From assembly GCA_035533815.1 (NCBI GenBank), contig DATLTB010000045.1, positions 1-64,000 of the forward strand: a DNA stretch of 64,000 nt, read 5' to 3'. Below, piece after piece: positions 17,294 through 26,310 of the stretch (the first letter of the stretch is position 1; each line of letters starts with the position of its first letter). The notes beneath the pieces were generated by a model. The model did not search any database. It was given only the letters and a program-made list of their open reading frames with translations, and was not told where the DNA came from. The translations under genes were made by a program, and so were the position numbers. The stretch is from JANWKA01 sp035533815. Its GTDB lineage: Bacteria > Bacteroidota > Bacteroidia > Chitinophagales > Chitinophagaceae.

Positions 17294-17317
17294 AATATAG
17301 GGCAATATCCCTATATT
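17294..17317 (-). promoter_or_regulatory. Perfect 9-bp inverted repeat upstream of the GH5 gene
   Basis: AATATAGGG, a 6-base loop, then CCCTATATT. It lies 30 bases before the GH5 start. No gene ends nearby on the plus strand, so a terminator is unlikely. It may be an operator or a leader hairpin; no regulator can be named. Confidence 0.4.
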
Positions 17318-17433
17318 TTTTAACCGATGTATGGGGTTGGCGGCCAGGGGGGTAACCCGACCGGTAAACTTCCATTTCCTGAAAAGGCAGGCTTTTCCGG
17401 GGGATTGGCATACTGGTTCATGCGGTAAACGGA

Positions 17434-17955
17434 TCAATCTTTCATCAACTGCGCTATTTTGGCTTTGAGTTGCCGGAATTCCCCGGGATCATACAACCGG
17501 GTCAGAAAAACGATCCGGCCTGAAGAATCAATAAGCACATTACGGGTGACCCCGGCATCCTTACTGGCGAACCGGGAAAAGATCAGCGCTCCGGGATCCA
17601 GGGCGAAAGGGTAGCTGACTTTCATCATCCGGTGATAGGCGATTACGGTATCCAGGGGCTCATCCCGGTCTATGCCGATCAACACAAATTGCTTATCCTG
17701 ATATCGTTTCCAGATTTCCTTTTCGATATGGGGGATTTCCCGCCGGCAGACGCTGCACCAGCTGGCCGTAAACTGAAGCATGACCGTTTTACCTCGTAAA
17801 GCTTTCAGGGAAACCGTCGTTCCATTAATAAGGTTTATGGTAAAATCATCCGGAGCCCTTTGTCCGACCCGGACCAAATATCCCCGGTTATCCTGCTGGG
17901 CAAGGGACGACAGGAAGGCCAGCAGGGGGATTAACAGAGAGAAAAAATGCTTCAT
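17434..17955 (-). CDS. TlpA-family periplasmic thiol-disulfide oxidoreductase
   Basis: Thioredoxin-fold protein with an N-terminal signal (MKHFFSLLIPLLAFLSSLAQQ), 173 residues. The active site is FTASWCSVCRREIP (CxxC), within the TlpA/AhpC pattern (GKTVMLQFTASWC ... FVLIGIDRDEP). Likely reduces periplasmic disulfides; TlpA-like proteins often serve cytochrome c maturation, and ccmB-ccmC-ccmD lie 1.6 kb away, but co-function is inference. Start chosen for the clean signal peptide; the frame is open to 17976. Confidence 0.88.
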   Translation of the reverse strand: MKHFFSLLIPLLAFLSSLAQQDNRGYLVRVGQRAPDDFTINLINGTTVSLKALRGKTVMLQFTASWCSVCRREIPHIEKEIWKRYQDKQFVLIGIDRDEPLDTVIAYHRMMKVSYPFALDPGALIFSRFASKDAGVTRNVLIDSSGRIVFLTRLYDPGEFRQLKAKIAQLMKD

Positions 17956-17982
17956 GGGGTGGATTTTTCCGGGCACCGGGAA

Positions 17983-19473
17983 TCATCTTTTTTGCCGCCT
18001 GTTTTTCCATTTGCTGTGCAGATCTGCATTTACCGGTTCCCGGAAGTATCCCTTGTTCTCCTCTTCCCGGATTTTAACTCCCAGCAGGGCGGCGATTTTT
18101 TCTGTCAGGGGATCAGGGGAAGCCAGGGCTTCCGGAAGATAGTATTTTTCAATGAAACGGGTATCATAATGTCCGCCTGCAAATGCTGTTTGCCTCATGG
18201 CCCATTTCCCAAATCCCAGGGTGGTGGGGATTCCGGAGATTTCGTATTCGTCAATGGCCCTGACCATCCGTTCAATGGCTTCTTCCCGGTTCCTTCCCCA
18301 GGCAATGAGTTTGCTCAGGAGGGAATCATAGTGAATGGGAATTTCCAGTCCCTGATCATATCCATCATCCACCCGGATCCCGGGGCCATGGGGGCGCCGG
18401 TAGATTTCCAGTTTACCGGTCTGGGGCAGGAAATTGCGGGTGGGGTCTTCCGCACAGATCCTCAATTCGATGGCATGGCCATGCAAATGGATATCATCCT
18501 GAATTACGGACAGTTTTTCCCCGGCAGCGATCCGGATCTGCTCTTTGACCAGGTCCAGGCCGGTGACCAGCTCCGTGACCGGGTGTTCTACCTGCAGCCG
18601 GGTGTTCATTTCCAGAAAATAGTACCGGAGTTCATCATCCACCAAAAATTCAATGGTGCCGGCCCCGTAATACCCACTTGCCCGGGCTATATCCGTGGCG
18701 CATTTACCCATTTTCTGCCTGGATTCAGCGGTCAGGTTACAGGATGGAGATTCTTCAATCAATTTCTGGTGCCGGCGCTGTATGGAGCATTCCCTTTCGA
18801 AAAGATGAACCAGGTGGCCATGCTGGTCGCCAAGGATCTGTATCTCGATATGCCTTGGGGAATGGATATATTTTTCCAGGTATACCGCATCATCACCGAA
18901 TGCATTTTTAGCTTCGCTTACGGCCAGGCGCAGCTGATCCTCCAGATCAGCAGCGCTGCTGACGATGCGTATTCCTTTTCCTCCTCCTCCTGCCGCTGCC
19001 TTGATCAATACGGGCAATCCTATCCTGTCCATGGTTTCCCGGGCTTCTTTCAGGCTTCGCAGGGCTGATCCTGTACCAGGAACCAGCGGCACACCCAATT
19101 CCCGGGCTGCTTTCCGGGCTGCCAGCTTATTGCCCATCATGGCAATGGAAGGAGCGGATGGTCCTATGAATACCAGGCCTGCTCCTGCTACCTGGGAGGC
19201 AAATGCCGCATCTTCACTGAGGAAACCATATCCGGGATGAATGGCGTCCGCCTTCAAATCAAGGGCAGCCCGGATGATCCGGTCTCCCGACAAATAGGAC
19301 TGAGAGGATTCCCCCGCCCCGATGCAGAACCCTTCATCTGCAAACTGGACAAAGGGCATTTTCCGATCCGCTTCAGAGAATACCGCCAGGGTGGAAATAC
19401 CCATTTCCCGGGCTGAACGCATGATGCGCAGCGCAATTTCTCCCCGGTTGGCGACCAGAATTTTTTTGAACAT
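17983..19473 (-). CDS. accC: Biotin carboxylase subunit of an acyl-CoA carboxylase
   Basis: ATP-dependent carboxylation of biotin on a carrier protein for acetyl-, propionyl- or methylcrotonyl-CoA carboxylase. 496 residues: biotin carboxylase N-domain (KKILVANRGEIALRIMRSARE), ATP-grasp (LIKAAAGGGGKGIRIV, EKYIHSPRHIEIQILGD) and C-domain (ELRICAEDP, YDSLLSKLIAWGR). A C-terminal tail of about 50 residues exceeds E. coli AccC (about 450) but there is no biotinyl domain. No carrier or carboxyltransferase gene lies next to it, so the acyl-CoA substrate is open. Confidence 0.93.
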   Translation of the reverse strand: MFKKILVANRGEIALRIMRSAREMGISTLAVFSEADRKMPFVQFADEGFCIGAGESSQSYLSGDRIIRAALDLKADAIHPGYGFLSEDAAFASQVAGAGLVFIGPSAPSIAMMGNKLAARKAARELGVPLVPGTGSALRSLKEARETMDRIGLPVLIKAAAGGGGKGIRIVSSAADLEDQLRLAVSEAKNAFGDDAVYLEKYIHSPRHIEIQILGDQHGHLVHLFERECSIQRRHQKLIEESPSCNLTAESRQKMGKCATDIARASGYYGAGTIEFLVDDELRYYFLEMNTRLQVEHPVTELVTGLDLVKEQIRIAAGEKLSVIQDDIHLHGHAIELRICAEDPTRNFLPQTGKLEIYRRPHGPGIRVDDGYDQGLEIPIHYDSLLSKLIAWGRNREEAIERMVRAIDEYEISGIPTTLGFGKWAMRQTAFAGGHYDTRFIEKYYLPEALASPDPLTEKIAALLGVKIREEENKGYFREPVNADLHSKWKNRRQKR

Positions 19474-19562
19474 AAGGCGGTTGACCATAAAAATAGGCAA
19501 GAAAATCCAGTCTGACTGTTTCCGGTAAAATATCCGTCCGGAAGTATTTTCCGTGCTGGGTT

Positions 19563-20246
19563 ATGTATTGTACTTTTGGTTCCGTTATCGGAAAATCTGC
19601 CCAAATATTCATCCTCATTAAAAAGGACCTGCTGCTGGAATGGCGGCAGAAGTATGCGTTTTATGGGGTTCTGCTGTATGTGGGATCCACGGTGCTGGTC
19701 ATTTATACTGGTTTCCTGCACAGGGAAGAAAGGGTATGGAATGCCATGTTCTGGATCACCCAGTTATTCATCACGGTCAACACCATTGCAAAAAGCTTCC
19801 TGCAGGACAGCCCCGGCAGAATGTTGTATTACCAATCCACGGTAAGTGCCAGGATTTACATATTATCCAAGCTGGCCTATAACCTGATGCTGATGCTGGT
19901 CATGAGTGTCCTGAGCCTGGGGCTGTTCCTGGCATTTTTGGGCAATCCCCTGATCAACCCTGCCTTATACCTGGGTATGGTATGCCTGGGAGGGATCAGC
20001 CTTTCCATGATGTTTACCATGCTGGCAGCAATTTCTGCAAAAGCGGGACAGAACGCCGCACTCATGGTCATTATGGGTTTTCCCATGGTCATTCCGGCAT
20101 TGATTGTCCTGGTCAATGCATCAGCCACCGCCTTCCAGCCCGGTTACCAGCCGGGATTATTTCGCCTTGTCCTGATCCTCGGTTGCCTGGATTTGCTGAG
20201 CATCAGCTTGTCGCTGATCCTGTTTCCATTTTTATGGAAGAATTGA
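19563..20246 (+). CDS. ccmB: Heme exporter/cytochrome c biogenesis protein CcmB
   Basis: Membrane subunit of the CcmAB transporter in system I cytochrome c maturation. 227 residues with six hydrophobic segments; the N-terminus has LIKKDLLLEWRQKYAFYG, the CcmB hallmark. Directly upstream of ccmC and ccmD. The first ATG (19563) is kept as the formal start, but TACTTTTG at 19571-19578, inside the first codons, looks like a -7 promoter element; if so translation would begin a little downstream at a non-ATG codon. No ccmA is adjacent. Confidence 0.87.
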   Translation: MYCTFGSVIGKSAQIFILIKKDLLLEWRQKYAFYGVLLYVGSTVLVIYTGFLHREERVWNAMFWITQLFITVNTIAKSFLQDSPGRMLYYQSTVSARIYILSKLAYNLMLMLVMSVLSLGLFLAFLGNPLINPALYLGMVCLGGISLSMMFTMLAAISAKAGQNAALMVIMGFPMVIPALIVLVNASATAFQPGYQPGLFRLVLILGCLDLLSISLSLILFPFLWKN

Positions 20247-20398
20247 AGTTATGCAAGGATTTTGCGGATTTCTTCATGAAATTTCAGGGATAAATGGTTT
20301 TGTATCCAAGTTGACTAAATTCACTGGTGCTTTTGATTTTAAGGGGAATTCCTGTAGGTTTGCTGGGGAATTTCAAGGCCTTCAAACGATATTCTGGG

Positions 20399-21067
20399 AT
20401 GAAAAAAAACTGGTGGAAAGTCCTTTGTGTAATCTTGTTGATGTATACCATTATCGGGGGATTTCTGATGCCGGTCCCTGCCCTGTATATCCTGCACGAG
20501 ACGATCCGGAATATTTATTTTCATGTCTCCATGTGGTTTGCCATGATGGTGGTACTGGTGGTTTCCTGTATCAACGCCATCCGGTACCTGGCCCATCCCG
20601 GGACCATGAAATATGATATCATATCCGCGGAGGCTGCTTATGTGGGTTTGCTGTTCGGCGCCCTGGGACTGATCACCGGCTCCATCTGGGCCAAAAACAC
20701 CTGGGGGCAATACTGGAGCAATGACCCCAAGGAATTATGTGCGTTGATAGCCTGGCTGGTCTACCTGGCCTATGTGGTACTCCGCAATTCGGTTGTTGAT
20801 CTGGACAAACGGGCCAGGATATCCGCAGTATATAATGTATTTGCCTTTGTCCTGCTGTTCCCCTTCCTCTTTGTGATCCCCCGGCTGACCGACAGCCTGC
20901 ATCCGGGGAACGGCGGTAATCCGGGATTCAGCGCATATGATGTGGATAATAATATCCGCAAGGTGTTGTATGCGGCATGGATTGGCTGGAGCCTGCTTGC
21001 CGTGTGGATACTGGAATTGCGGATCAGGATCCGCCAAATTGAAATAAAACAGATTTTCCATGAATAA
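20399..21067 (+). CDS. ccmC: Cytochrome c biogenesis protein CcmC/CcsA family
   Basis: Heme-handling membrane protein of the CcmC/CcsA superfamily. 222 residues, six hydrophobic helices. The tryptophan-rich heme-binding region is WGQYWSNDPKELCALIAWL, with flanking histidines (YFHVSMWFAMM; YLAHPG upstream) likely to ligand heme. The ATG at 20399 begins just before the first helix; the frame is open further upstream but reads as linker. Its last bases overlap the ccmD start by 8. Confidence 0.9.
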   Translation: MKKNWWKVLCVILLMYTIIGGFLMPVPALYILHETIRNIYFHVSMWFAMMVVLVVSCINAIRYLAHPGTMKYDIISAEAAYVGLLFGALGLITGSIWAKNTWGQYWSNDPKELCALIAWLVYLAYVVLRNSVVDLDKRARISAVYNVFAFVLLFPFLFVIPRLTDSLHPGNGGNPGFSAYDVDNNIRKVLYAAWIGWSLLAVWILELRIRIRQIEIKQIFHE

Positions 21068-21293
21068 ACTTACCGCAATTTCTTTTTTAACGATGGCGAT
21101 GATGTTACCGGTAACCCTGATGGCACAGGCTTCCGGAAAGGGACCCCAAATGGCCGGGCTGATGCACCGCAACGGCCAGATATTTGTGGTGGTGGCCGTG
21201 CTCGTAGTGATATTCGCAGGTATCATCCTTTTCCTGGTCGGGATGGAACGCAAAGTGAGCAGACTGGAAAAAGCGCAGCAGAAAAATCCCTGA
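21060..21293 (+). CDS. ccmD: CcmD-like small membrane protein
   Basis: 77 residues with an N-terminal signal-like helix (ISFLTMAMMLPVTLMAQ) and a second membrane helix (IFVVVAVLVVIFAGIILFLV) followed by a positively charged tail (ERKVSRLEKAQQK), the pattern of Bacteroidota CcmD. In system I CcmD helps release holo-CcmE from CcmABC. Overlaps the end of ccmC by 8 bases. ccmE and ccmF are not in the window. Confidence 0.8.
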   Translation: MNKLTAISFLTMAMMLPVTLMAQASGKGPQMAGLMHRNGQIFVVVAVLVVIFAGIILFLVGMERKVSRLEKAQQKNP

Positions 21294-21308
21294 TCTAAAC
21301 TCCCGGAT

Positions 21309-22739
21309 ATGGCCAGCACAGGCCCCAAGTCACCGCAATACAGTTTTTTTAAAAGCGTGGAAACCAGCTTTGACAAGGCAGCCCGTTTCACCAAATGGGA
21401 GGTGGGGATCCTGGAGCAGATCAAGGCCTGCAATTCTGTATACCGGATGAAATTTCCGGTGAAGATCGGCAATGAAGTGGAAGTGATTGAAGCATACCGG
21501 GTACAGCATTCCCACCATAAACTTCCCTGTAAAGGGGGGATCCGCTTCAGTGAAGAGGTCAACCAGGATGAGGTGATGGCGCTGGCAGCCCTGATGACTT
21601 ATAAGTGCGCCATTGTGAATGTACCTTTCGGAGGTGCCAAGGGAGGAATCCGGATCAACCCCCGGAAATACACGGCCTACGAGCTGGAAAAGATCACCCG
21701 ACGCTATACAGCCGAACTGGTGAAAAAGAATTTCATCGGACCCGGAGTGGACGTACCTGCCCCGGACTATGGGACAGGGGAAAGGGAAATGAGCTGGATC
21801 CTGGATACCTATACCAGCCTCAGGCCCGGTGAAATTGACGGAATTGGGTGCGTAACCGGCAAACCGGTTTCCCAGGGTGGGGTGAGGGGCCGGAAAGAAG
21901 CCACGGGTCTCGGCGTATTTTATGGCCTTCGGGAAGTTTGCAGCATCCCGGAAGACATGAAAAAAATCGGGCTGACCACGGGGCTGGAGGGCAAGAAAGT
22001 CATTGTGCAGGGGATGGGCAATGTCGGATACCATGCGGCTAAATTCTTCCATGAGGCTGGCGCCCTGGTGATTGCCCTGATCGAGTGGGATGGGGCCATT
22101 TGCTCTTCGAAGGGCATGGATCCGGACGCTGTACTGAAGCACCTCCGGGAGACAGGCAGCATCAATGGGTTTCCCGGGTCAAAACCCCTTAAGAATAATA
22201 CCGAAGGCCTGGAGATGCAATGCGATATCCTGATACCGGCTGCACTGGAAAATGTGATCGATGGCAAGAATGCCCCCCGGATCAGGGCCAGGATCATCGG
22301 GGAAGCAGCCAATGGTCCCCTGACTCCTGAAGCAGATACTATTTTACAGGAAAAAGGGGTGCTGGTCGTGCCGGATATGTTCCTCAATGCGGGAGGGGTG
22401 ACTGTCTCCTATTTTGAGTGGCTGAAAAACCTCAGCCATGTGCGGTACGGGCGCCTGGAAAAGCGGTTCAGCGAAAATATGAACCACCATATCCTCGGTC
22501 AGATTGAAGGGCTGACCGGTAAGCATGTATCCGTGATGGAAAGGGAATTTATTGAACATGGCGCAGATGAAGTGGACCTGGTCTATTCCGGCCTCGAGGA
22601 AACCATGATCACGGCGGTCAAGGAGATCCGGGAAATCTGGCACTCCAATAAGGAGATCCTGGATATGCGCACAGCAGCTTTTGTCAGCGCCATTAACAAG
22701 GTCGGGGAATCGTATGCCCAGCTCGGCATCTTCCCCTGA
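21309..22739 (+). CDS. Glutamate dehydrogenase (Glu/Leu/Phe/Val dehydrogenase family)
   Basis: NAD(P)-dependent oxidative deamination of glutamate (or the reverse). 476 residues. The catalytic region KGGIRFSEEVNQDEV, then YKCAIVNVPFGGAKGGI with the active-site lysine, and DVPAPDYGTGEREM are intact; the Rossmann motif is VQGMGNVGYHAA. C-terminal LNAGGVTVSYFEWLKN is typical. It follows ccmD by 15 bases and may share its transcript, an arrangement that looks like chance rather than function. Cofactor preference is not assigned. Confidence 0.93.
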   Translation: MASTGPKSPQYSFFKSVETSFDKAARFTKWEVGILEQIKACNSVYRMKFPVKIGNEVEVIEAYRVQHSHHKLPCKGGIRFSEEVNQDEVMALAALMTYKCAIVNVPFGGAKGGIRINPRKYTAYELEKITRRYTAELVKKNFIGPGVDVPAPDYGTGEREMSWILDTYTSLRPGEIDGIGCVTGKPVSQGGVRGRKEATGLGVFYGLREVCSIPEDMKKIGLTTGLEGKKVIVQGMGNVGYHAAKFFHEAGALVIALIEWDGAICSSKGMDPDAVLKHLRETGSINGFPGSKPLKNNTEGLEMQCDILIPAALENVIDGKNAPRIRARIIGEAANGPLTPEADTILQEKGVLVVPDMFLNAGGVTVSYFEWLKNLSHVRYGRLEKRFSENMNHHILGQIEGLTGKHVSVMEREFIEHGADEVDLVYSGLEETMITAVKEIREIWHSNKEILDMRTAAFVSAINKVGESYAQLGIFP

Positions 22740-22742
22740 AGA

Positions 22743-23183
22743 TTATTCAAAATCCGGGAAGTCCTCCAGGAAAACCTGATCTTTTAGTCCGGGGAGTTCC
22801 ATACAGCAGGCTGAAGTACCGTTGGTCATCACCAGATATTTCACCGGGAGGGCCATATTATACCGGATCACCTGATCCAGGATGCGTTCTTCCAACCCTA
22901 CTTCCATTTTTTTACATTCAATGATCATCCAGGGAATGGCGTTCCGGTCATAAATAACAATATCGCATCGTTTTTTCAATTCTCCCAGATTAACCTGCTT
23001 TTCCACACTCATCAGGGACATCGGATAATTTTTCCGGATGGCCAGGTAATGAATGATGTGTTGCCGGACCCATTCTTCAGGGGACAGCAGGACTGATTTT
23101 TTTCTTACCGGATCAAAAATAAAATCCTTTCCCTGGTGGCGGCTGATCTGAAAATTGATTTTGGGATATTGAAGGGAAATCAT
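22743..23183 (-). CDS. Type I restriction enzyme R N-terminal (HsdR_N) domain protein
   Basis: Stand-alone 146-residue protein with a PD-(D/E)XK nuclease-like core: CDIVIYDRN followed by WMIIECKKMEV (the D and ExK signature). No helicase domain, methylase or specificity gene is near, so it is not a restriction system. Single-domain proteins of this kind are common in Bacteroidota with unknown role. It converges on glutamate dehydrogenase with a 3-base gap. Confidence 0.8.
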   Translation of the reverse strand: MISLQYPKINFQISRHQGKDFIFDPVRKKSVLLSPEEWVRQHIIHYLAIRKNYPMSLMSVEKQVNLGELKKRCDIVIYDRNAIPWMIIECKKMEVGLEERILDQVIRYNMALPVKYLVMTNGTSACCMELPGLKDQVFLEDFPDFE

Positions 23184-23553
23184 CCGGCAAAACTACCGGA
23201 TACGGACGACAAAGTCAGGATGAAGGGAATGATCCTCAGTACCCCGATATGGCCTCCGGTTATCAGGGCAGAGGATGGGGATTTCCGGTATGCCGGAAAA
23301 TAGTTTGTAAGATTTGGCAACCCTTCCGGAAGCAGGCTGCAGGGTATAGTAAATTCCGGACAAGGCATTTTTCCCTTTTCCCGGATCAAATACCTATCAT
23401 GCTGATTATTAATGTAAAAAATCAATGCAATTGATCAAAGGCTAATCTGTATCCTTGAGGGATTTCAATTTTATGAATTTCGTAATAACAAATGAATAAC
23501 ATTTACTGAAGTAATTTCGCGGCAACTTTGCACGCCTAAAAAACCCTAACCGC

Positions 23554-25509
23554 TTGTCGAATTCCCAGCTGAAGAAACTTACTTTTTCGGGTCTAATCAT
23601 CACGCTCGGAATCATTTACGGGGATATCGGTACCTCCCCACTGTACACATTCAGCACGATTTTGGAAGGTAAACTGATTTCCCAGCAATTGGTTTATGGG
23701 GCTATTTCCTGTGTATTCTGGACCCTGACCTTACAAACCACCTTCAAGTACATCATCCTGACCCTGCAGGCAGATAACCGGGGGGAGGGAGGCATATTCT
23801 CGCTGTATTCCCTGGTCCGGCGCTTGGGTAAGTGGCTGGTCATACCGGCCATTGTAGGGGCCGGTACATTGCTGGCTGACGGGATCATCACACCTCCCAT
23901 TTCGGTGACCTCCGCCATTGAGGGATTGAAAGATGTCAACGGGCTTCATGATTTGATGGTACCAGGCAGCGATCTGGTGGTGGGCATCGTCATCGGGATA
24001 CTTACCTTGTTATTTATTTACCAGCGGTTCGGCACCAAGGTGGTCGGTGCGACCTTCGGTCCCGTGATGCTGCTTTGGTTTACCATGCTGGGCTCGCTGG
24101 GCATGGTCCAGATCCTGCATCATCACGGGATATTCCGGGCACTGAGTCCTGTATATGCGGTGAACCTGCTTACCCGGTACCCGCAGGGGTTCTGGTTGCT
24201 GGGGGCGGTGTTCCTCTGCACCACGGGCGCAGAAGCCCTATATTCCGATCTTGGGCATTGCGGCATAAAAAATATCCGGGTTAGCTGGATCTTCGTCAAG
24301 ATCACCCTGGTATTAAATTACATGGGACAGGGAGCCTGGGTAATGAACCAGCATATCCGGTACCTGGGAGAAGCCAACCCTTTCTTCAAGATCATGCCCC
24401 ACCCCTTCCTGCTCACCGGGATCATCATTGCCACCCTGGCTTCCATCATTGCGAGCCAGGCCCTGATCAGCGGATCCTTTACCCTGATCAATGAGGCGGT
24501 TATCCTGCATTTCTGGCCCCGGATAAAAACCAAGTACCCGACCGATATCCGGGGGCAGATTTACATCCCCAGCATCAACTGGTTTTTGTGGACAGGCTGT
24601 ATGGCCGTGGTGCTGTATTTCAGGTCATCGGAAAACATGACAGCAGCTTATGGGTTTTCCATTACGATTGCCATGATGATGACCACCATCCTGATGTATT
24701 ATTTCATGAGGTACCGCAAACACTGGCCGCTGTGGATCGTGGTCATTATCCTGTGCATATTCCTCAGCGTGGAATTTTCCTTTTTCATTGCCAACGCATT
24801 CAAGATCACCAAGCGGTGGATGTTCCTGGTCTGTGAATTCGGGTTGATCTTCACCATGTACATCTGGTACAGTGCCCGCAAGATCACCAACCGTTTCCTC
24901 AATTTTGTGGATATCCACGAATATCTTCCCCGTCTGGCAGACCTGAGCGGGGATAATACGATTGCCAAATATGCATCTCATGTGATCTATCTGACCAAGG
25001 CAGACCATAATTTCCAGATCGAACAGCGGACCATGTATTCGATATTCAACCGCAATCCCAAGCGGGCAGATATATACTGGTTCATTCATATCGACCGGAC
25101 CGATGAGCCATATACTTTGGAATACAGCGTCGTAGAACTGCTCAAGGACAAAGTGATCAAGGTCACCTTCAAGCTGGGTTTCCGGGTTCAGGCCCGGGTA
25201 AATCTGCTGTTCCGCAAGGTGGTGGAAGAGATGGTAAAGAACAAGGAAGTCGATATCACCAGCAAATATGAATCCCTGAGCAAATATCATGTGACCGCTG
25301 ATTTTAAGTTCATCATCGTTGAGAAATTCCTTTCCGTGGAAAATGAATTCAGCATGAGGGAAAATTTCATTCTGAACAGCTATTTCTTCATCCGAAAGCT
25401 TGCCCAGTCAGATGCCAAGGCCTATGGCCTGGACACCAGTGATATTTTGATCGAGAAGATTCCCCTGGTGGTAAACCCGGTGAGCAATATTCACCTGAAA
25501 AGGATCTGA
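23554..25509 (+). CDS. kup: KUP/HAK/KT low-affinity potassium uptake protein
   Basis: Proton-coupled K+ importer of the inner membrane. 651 residues, TTG start; about 12 helices in the first 440 residues, then a cytoplasmic C-terminal domain. Signature segments: GIIYGDIGTSPLYTF, NRGEGGIFSLYSLVRR, and GTGAEALYSDLGHCG-like TTGAEALYSDLGHCG. The TTG at 23554 gives an N-terminus matching KUP proteins; no better ATG lies upstream. A degenerate promoter (CAACTTTG, 23523-23530) precedes it. The spacing to queA is large (800 bases). Confidence 0.94.
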   Translation: MSNSQLKKLTFSGLIITLGIIYGDIGTSPLYTFSTILEGKLISQQLVYGAISCVFWTLTLQTTFKYIILTLQADNRGEGGIFSLYSLVRRLGKWLVIPAIVGAGTLLADGIITPPISVTSAIEGLKDVNGLHDLMVPGSDLVVGIVIGILTLLFIYQRFGTKVVGATFGPVMLLWFTMLGSLGMVQILHHHGIFRALSPVYAVNLLTRYPQGFWLLGAVFLCTTGAEALYSDLGHCGIKNIRVSWIFVKITLVLNYMGQGAWVMNQHIRYLGEANPFFKIMPHPFLLTGIIIATLASIIASQALISGSFTLINEAVILHFWPRIKTKYPTDIRGQIYIPSINWFLWTGCMAVVLYFRSSENMTAAYGFSITIAMMMTTILMYYFMRYRKHWPLWIVVIILCIFLSVEFSFFIANAFKITKRWMFLVCEFGLIFTMYIWYSARKITNRFLNFVDIHEYLPRLADLSGDNTIAKYASHVIYLTKADHNFQIEQRTMYSIFNRNPKRADIYWFIHIDRTDEPYTLEYSVVELLKDKVIKVTFKLGFRVQARVNLLFRKVVEEMVKNKEVDITSKYESLSKYHVTADFKFIIVEKFLSVENEFSMRENFILNSYFFIRKLAQSDAKAYGLDTSDILIEKIPLVVNPVSNIHLKRI

Positions 25510-26310
25510 ACCAAGTCCGCCTGACTTATTCAAGGGGAGAATGATTCGGCTTTCCGGGTCATGCATTTAAGAGCATGATTACCCGGCGATAAATCTGTGA
25601 AGTGGTGATAGAAAATAATACATTTCAATATAATACGACCCGACAGGATATAATCTGTTGAAGATGGCGTGATCATTCGTACGTTAAGGATAACCGTAAC
25701 AAACGAGTATTTCCAAAGACTTGCGAATGTGAGATTTAGTAATCTGTACAAATGGCAAACGCAGAAAACATTATTCTAACTAACCAGCATATACAATACC
25801 GGTACATATGGTAGTATAAGATGATGAAATAGGGGCGAATATTCCTCCTCTTACCCATTTTATCAACCATCTCTTTGAAAAACCTCCATGATCCTCTCCA
25901 CCACCAAAAAAGCCACCAATTAAGGTACTCCCAATGTTTGGACAGTAATGTACAGTAATAGCCTGCTTTGCAGGATCAAAAAAATATCCGTGTTGATTTT
26001 AAAATTCCAAAAGTCTTTCCTATTTTCACCTGGAGCATAGTATTAGGTATTGATTTTACCCCATTGGGATGCCTTAAGGTAAGCCCGTATATAATCAGTA
26101 CAGAATCCTCGGATTTCTGTTATACCAATACTATGCTTTTCTATTTTAATGATCCAAACAGCAGTGGATTAGGAAACTATGGTTAATGAGATAGGGTATA
26201 TGTACTTTATATTATTAATATAAATAATATTATATTAATTATCCCTGGATCAAACTTCGTCAAATTTTCTTACCTTCGCCCCCTTTCCCTGATAAAACTC
26301 ATTCCGTAAA
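25510..26310. other. 800-base AT-rich intergenic region, no confident gene
   Basis: No reading frame here is convincing. Two short frames look vaguely protein-like: plus 25968-26186 (ending SSGLGNYG) and a minus frame open from 25998 to a stop at 25780 that lacks a normal start. They overlap and only one, if any, could be real; they may be remnants of an exported protein. Just before queA, TACCTTCG (26271-26278) is a likely -7 element. Confidence 0.4.
26271..26278 (+). promoter_or_regulatory. Candidate -7 element of queA
   Basis: TACCTTCG is one mismatch from TAnnTTTG and lies 32 bases before the queA ATG, at the end of the AT-rich gap. The -33 element is not clear. Confidence 0.45.

Noticed and set aside
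23180..23425. An 81-codon minus-strand reading frame upstream of the HsdR_N-type gene
   Set aside because: Composition is unlike a protein, it has no recognisable motif, and it overlaps the start region of the real gene and the kup upstream region.
25780..26186. Two overlapping short frames on opposite strands in the kup-queA gap
   Set aside because: Neither has a good start, and stops interrupt the flanks. They were kept only as a remark in the intergenic entry.
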